From assembly GCF_932274485.2 (NCBI RefSeq), contig NC_065883.2, positions 74,049,839-74,113,838 on the forward strand: a stretch of 64,000 bases of DNA. Reading direction: 5' to 3'. A program made the translations under genes and the position numbers. The notes under the pieces are model-generated. The model saw nothing but the letters and a program-made list of their open reading frames with translations, was not told the origin of the DNA and ran no database searches. The DNA is from Patella vulgata. Lineage: Eukaryota; Mollusca; Gastropoda; Patellidae. How positions within the stretch are numbered: position 1 is the first letter of the stretch; each line of letters begins with the position of its first letter. Shown one piece after another: positions 51,001 to 57,000 of the stretch.

Positions 51001-54000
51001 ACGACAATTCCATTGAATAATGGAATTTACCATTGTCAGGGAAATTTAATTTTTGGCGGCTTACTGAGTGGGTCTACATGGACATCCACTACAGTAATGT
51101 CGTCCATCAGATCATCCCCATATTTATTGAAGAGAGTGATAGGGTTTTTTGAACCCTTAGATTCTTTCTCTCGAAATTTAAAAAAATTTTGATATTTTTT
51201 TGAATGCACTATGTTCTCCTTTACAGATGGAGTACCCGAAAACTGCACCCCTGACCCAGTGGAACTGGAATCAGTAGTGTCAGCTTTAGAGGAGCGCAAG
51301 GGAGGAGCCTTCTTGCCATTTTGGGTTGGAGTATTGGGAATTGCCACAATAACTCCAGATGGAGGCAAGGAGGACACAGTCCCATCAGGGAGTGTGTTAG
51401 TGCATTGACTCGAGCTCTCAGTTGAGCTCGAGACCCCTTGTACATGATCTGATGATGGCAAAGTCTTTGGTTTTTTCTGTTTATATGGCCAGGTTATGTC
51501 TGTCTGAACAGATATAGATTTTGTAGAAACTTTAACTACACTCGAAAACGATTTCCCTTGTGGTGCAATGGGAATGAGTGAAGTAAGTTCTACTTGCTTC
51601 CTAGCATCAAAATATGGAATCTTCCGTTCAGACATTACCTGTTGAATTCTTTTCTCTTTCTGCCATATTGGACATTCGCGAGAATAAGCAAAATGCTTAC
51701 CCTTGCAATTAACGCAGCAAAACTCAGCCTGGCAGGCAGCGCTCTCGTGGCCATCATGACCACAACGAGCGCAGGTGTCTTTGCCCCTGCAGACGGTCTT
51801 GCTGTGTCCAAATTTCTGACATTTATAGCAGCGAAGAGGGTTGGAAATATAAGAATCAACAGGTATATTTAAATAACCTGCCTTGATTGACTTCGGTATG
51901 TCGGGACGATTAAAAGTGAGTAAATAGGTGCTTGTAGGAATCACCTTATCTCCTCGGCGTACACTAATTCTTTTAACATGTTGGACGCCTTGAGAAGAAA
52001 GGTATTCTACCATTTCATCCTCACTGCTGCCTTCAAGATCCCGACAGCGAATAACGCCTCTACTAAAATTTAATGATCTATGTGGAGACACCTTGATAGG
52101 AATGTCTGCCAATGTTGTTGACTTAAGAAGCATGGTAGCATGCTGCTCCTTAACACATTCTATCAAGAGTGTTCCATTTTTCAATTTTTTAATAGCCTTG
52201 GGCTCACCGGCCAAGCCGGCAATGCCCTTAGCTATCCAAAATGGTGAGACTTTGGATAAGTCAGTAGAGGGGCTCTCAATCAAGAGAAACCTCGGCCACG
52301 ACTTTGCCATTTTTGTTTTAAATATGTTAGAAACGTCCTCTGAATTAGGACGTTTCTGCTTTTGTCGTTCATTGATAGGTGTGGGGGGGATTGGGGTATC
52401 CATGAACGTAATATGTTTTAAATTCATCCCTCGTCGTCCCCCAGGTTACTTCCCTGCCTACTAAGGGGAGGACTAGCACGGATAACCAGCGCATGGCCTC
52501 AGGGCTCGACGAGGGGTATACTCAAGCCAGAAAGTAAAAATACTTGTCTAACCTGATTGACCCAAGCCGCCGCTCTGTAGAATGTACTCAGGACACAAAG
52601 GTAAACTTGCTGAGCGAAAAAAACAACAAAGCAATGAAATTGAAAAAACGTACATTCTACAGAGCTAAAAACGACCAAAGCCGATTGATCAGAGTGGGCC
52701 ACTCTGACCACCCGTTTAGGTGAACCATGGGCCAAAGTAATGTGTTGCAGAGAAAGGACTCGCAAGCCAAATCCCCACTCAATTACCAGGATTCCACTCT
52801 CCACCGACACGGGTCGCAACGCACGGCAAACACGTTGCCCCATTAAAGGGATCCTTTTAGTCGCCTCTTACGTGACGCAGGAACTACGAAGGGTATATTC
52901 TTATCACCCCCTACACCCCAGGGGGGGAAATTGGCTGAGAAAGTTCATCTACAACGGAATGGGACTTCCACTGTAAGCTCCGGATCAGGCTGTTATGCTT
53001 TTCGTTGACTAAAGTGCACACATACATGTCAGTTGCCCATCGCTGAATAGAATTCACGCAATACCAACGATAATTAACCCCCCGGCTTAGATTCAATCGG
53101 ATTTTAAAAAAAGGCCCCCTCATTTCTGTTCGCCCGCAACCAAATCCCATCCATGTAAGTCCAACTAGAAACTTAGAAGTAGGGATCGATAAATCATGTG
53201 ATAATGACAACATATAATATTAATTCAACATATTATAATGTAAATAGATGTGGTCGCGTTGTTCAAGCTGAGTGTACTGATCATGAAGTTGGGTTTAAAC
53301 ACGTAGCTTTGTGTGTTTAGTATTAATTATGATATTGCAGAACTAATGTATAGATGCACGAACTGAAACCGTTACCATAATTGATTATTGATTCATAAAT
53401 GTTATAAATATACAAGCGGAGGGTGAAGGGGTATGCCCATCAACACCGAATGGATCATTTCGAGAGTAATATAGTAAAACCTTATTTTAATCATTTGCTT
53501 GTGCGTAAGAGTCTTTAGCGATGGGAAAACATCCACGAGGTTAGGCAGACAATTGTACTCCTTGTACATGGGTGGGGTCGAAACTGACTGGAGTCTTTAG
53601 CATTGGGTGAAACTACTCGAGGTTAGGCAGCCCCGTACTCCTTGAAATGTACTAGTGTGGGGTTGAAGTGATTAAAAGACATACCCCCACCACTACCCGA
53701 AACATTACAAAAGGTCAAAGACAATATCAAAACAAAAGGAAAATATCACATCAAAACCAGAAAATCTAAACATAGCCAATATAAACCAAACTGAGAAAAA
53801 CAAACCAAACTGAGAAAAACAAAGTACACTAATGGGAAATCGTTTACTTACTGCTTCATTAACAATAGCAACAAACCAGGAAACTGATCCAAGACCAAGA
53901 TACGCCGTCAGCACCCATATCATCAGCATCAATGTGTTCAACAGAGTATCGCTGCTATTTATTAGCTGATAAAGTATAAAACAAGCCAGAAAGATGTTTA

Positions 54001-57000
54001 AACCCAATACATTCACCATCAGCTTTCTCATAGGACGATCTAGAATGTCCACAAGATGGCAGAGCTCCAAATGCTTTCGTCGAATCATCTCCAACTTTTC
54101 CGGAAATGCTTTAGGGTTTGTTTTGATCACACATCCTATGTTTTTGGAATGAAGATAAAAGGCGTTGGTGATGCTTTTGCTACAGATCAACACGAGGGCG
54201 ATACTGAAGACCCAAATGGATGAGAGGTATACGTGACACAAAAATAGTATCAGCTTCCAGATTAAGCTATTGGGCAATGGATTGGTGTAGGAATTGATAA
54301 AGTCCGCGTTAAAAATGAAAACCATTAGGAATACTCCAACACAGTTACAAATCCAGAATCCCCAAGCAAACAATGAGCATATTATTGAAAAGCGACGCAG
54401 GTTCGTCAATAAAGATCCGAGACAGATGCACTTGTTGTTCATGATGGCCTTGTTCCACAGCCTGAAATTGGCAGCAAAAGTTCCATTGCGGCAGTAAAAA
54501 AGTATAAAGATAGCACTAAAGACGCCTTGAAAGGACCAGGTAGTGAAAATAACCTTGGGAACTGTAAAACCCTGTGCACCTGTCCAAAATCCGGGAATAT
54601 GCCTCAGAGTACTAATCGTTAAACAGCCCAGTACAGCCCAGCAATATATCTTCTGTAATGTGTTACTACGGGTTTTCCTCTCGACCGAAGATCCGAGATC
54701 CTGGGTGTCCTCCACGCCTATCTTATTATTAGTGGAATCATAAAACAGGCCAAACAGTTTCAACGACACAAGAATTGGTTTCATCGACTCCTGTATTTTG
54801 TTCAATCCTGGTGGTTTCACGGGTTTGTCCATGGCCATATGTGTATCGGCTGGGGTATCTTTGTTCTGGTAATACTGGAGACACTGGCTATGTTATTCTA
54901 CTGCCTGGCTGACTTATCGCATCACTGGTTATCCTAATACAATATCGAAATGAACTAAAACATCTCAGCTTTATCTTTTTATAGTCGGTTGTTATGTTTC
55001 GCCATTCGACAGCTTTGTTGCTTGCTTTTAATCATCAACCAGAGTAGTTATATACTTACAGATTAACAGCAAATCCCCTGACAATAACTACAGACTTATA
55101 GTTATTAACAGCAATTCCCCCGAGAATTGCTAAAGACTTATTGTCTCTGATGCGAACCAACACACTTCAATGGCTGATAAATAATCAATCATTTGTTGAA
55201 CTGTTAATGGTAAAAATTCGTTTTTGTGCTTTAATGTGTGTCATTGTTACGTGTAGTAGATTAGTGCTGGAGGATGATGAATCTTTTTAACTGAATAATT
55301 GGACAAAATATACCACACGGAGGACTTTTTTAACGCATATTTTCATCTTAAAGCGAGCCTCAACCAGAATGTGAATACCTGTCATGTTCCTTTGACGGTT
55401 AAGCACATTTTGATTGAGTGCAAGCATCTCAATGATAATCAATCGCATTTTTACCGTTGTCAGTCATTACATCACATGTTTCCCCAAGCAGGTTTCTATG
55501 GTAAAGTGTTAGATTTGTTAAAAGAGGCAGGTTTTTATCATAAATTTTAAATAGTTATTTGCATAAAAAATGGATTTTATTTTTAATGTTACATACTTAA
55601 TGTTACGGTGTTTTTATTTATGCATGTAATTTGTTATGTGATATAATTTAACTCGTCTCGAAATAATCACCATATGTTTGGCGCAATATAGCCCGGTTGG
55701 AGCTGACGTGCGTGCCACTAAACAATATTTCATTCATTCCACACGGAGGAATTGTCTTATGAAACAGTTTCTACAAAACAGATACTCCCTTTAAATCTTC
55801 AGAAGCCATAGTTGAATATAATTTGTGTACGGAGAAATTGATCATTTAATTTGTTGAATGAAAAGTTACATCCCGGTTGGAGCTGACGTACCATTAAACA
55901 ATATTCGATTCATTCATTCTTATCTCGTTATATTCACCAGGTGTTTGGCGCATTATAGCCCTGTTGGAGGTAACGTGCTATAAAACTCTATTTCAGTCTT
56001 ACGGAAGTTTTTTTTTTTAATATTACAAGAAACTTGAAGTAATACTTGACTAAAATTGTACGGTCATCAAATATGGCAGCTATGGATGGTGACATGTCTC
56101 CAATTAGTTTGGAAAATCATATTCATCAAATAGATTTGGTTTTCGCAAGTTGTTTTATCATCTAGAGAGGGAGAGAGAAATTGGATTTAACGTCCACTCG
56201 ACACAAACTAGGTCATTTCGGGACTAACACATGGTTCAATTTTATTTCTATAATTCGCTTGCGCGTCGGGGTCCTTAGCAGTGGGAGGAAACCGGGGGAC
56301 CCGAAGAAAACCCACGAGGTTGAACAGGTGACCCTACTCCAGGGATTCCGAATCACGCCAGTTGACTCAATGACAGACTTTATGATACAGCACGCACGTG
56401 CTAACCATTCGGCCAACCACCCCCGCTTTATAATTGACTTGTTGCTTTAATAATAATAATTATTATCACCTTGGTGTGTACTTAAAAGAACCTTTGACAG
56501 TTGCAAGGGGGACGACAATATACATCCACATGGTAATGTGGGCGTATAATAATCACAACAAAAGACAATATCATATCAAAAGATTAAATGACATCTAAAT
56601 TTATACACAGCTAACATAAAAGAAATTGAGAAAAATACTTACTGCTTCATTAACAATAGCAGCAAACCAAGAAACTGATCCCAGACCAAGATATGCCGAA
56701 ATCACCCACATCACCATCATCAACGTGTTTAACAGAGTATCGCTGATGTTGATCAGCTGATACAGAATAAAACAAGCCAGAAAGATGTTTATACCCAATA
56801 CATTCACCAACAGCATTCTCATAGGACGATCTAGAATGTCCACAAGATGACACAGCTCCAAATGCTTTCGTCGAATCATCTCCACCTTTTCCGGAAATGC
56901 CTTAGGGTTTGTTTTGATCACACATCCTATAGTTTTGGAATGAAGATAAAAGGCGTTGGTGATGCTTTTGCTACAGATCAACACCAGTGCGATACTGAAG

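Larger units (their letters stand above)
47143..52927 (-). mobile_element. LINE copy 4, best-preserved copy
   Basis: About 5.78 kb with 5' UTR (starting with a C/G run and ccctggggtgtagggggtga on the minus strand), intact ORF1, ORF2 with one nonsense codon, and a 3' UTR whose last 25 bp differ from other copies. The right flank aaattggctgagaaagttca belongs to spacer copy 4; the left neighbour is LINE copy 3. No clean target duplication is visible, so a rearrangement joined the two. Confidence 0.9.
54990..56600. repeat. Spacer copy 5 (between exons D and E)
   Basis: Matches spacer copy 3 at 42580-43200. Contains a local duplication of ttaacagcaattcccc (55066 and 55103) and old LINE 3' scraps at 55866-56000 shared with copy 3. 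Insertions are listed separately. Confidence 0.75.

Noticed and set aside
53705-54838. Treating exons C, D and E as three separate complete genes
   Set aside because: Alone they lack the seventh helix and the C-terminal signature; no private exons 2-4 were found below each of them. They remain possible orphan exons, as noted in the locus entry.
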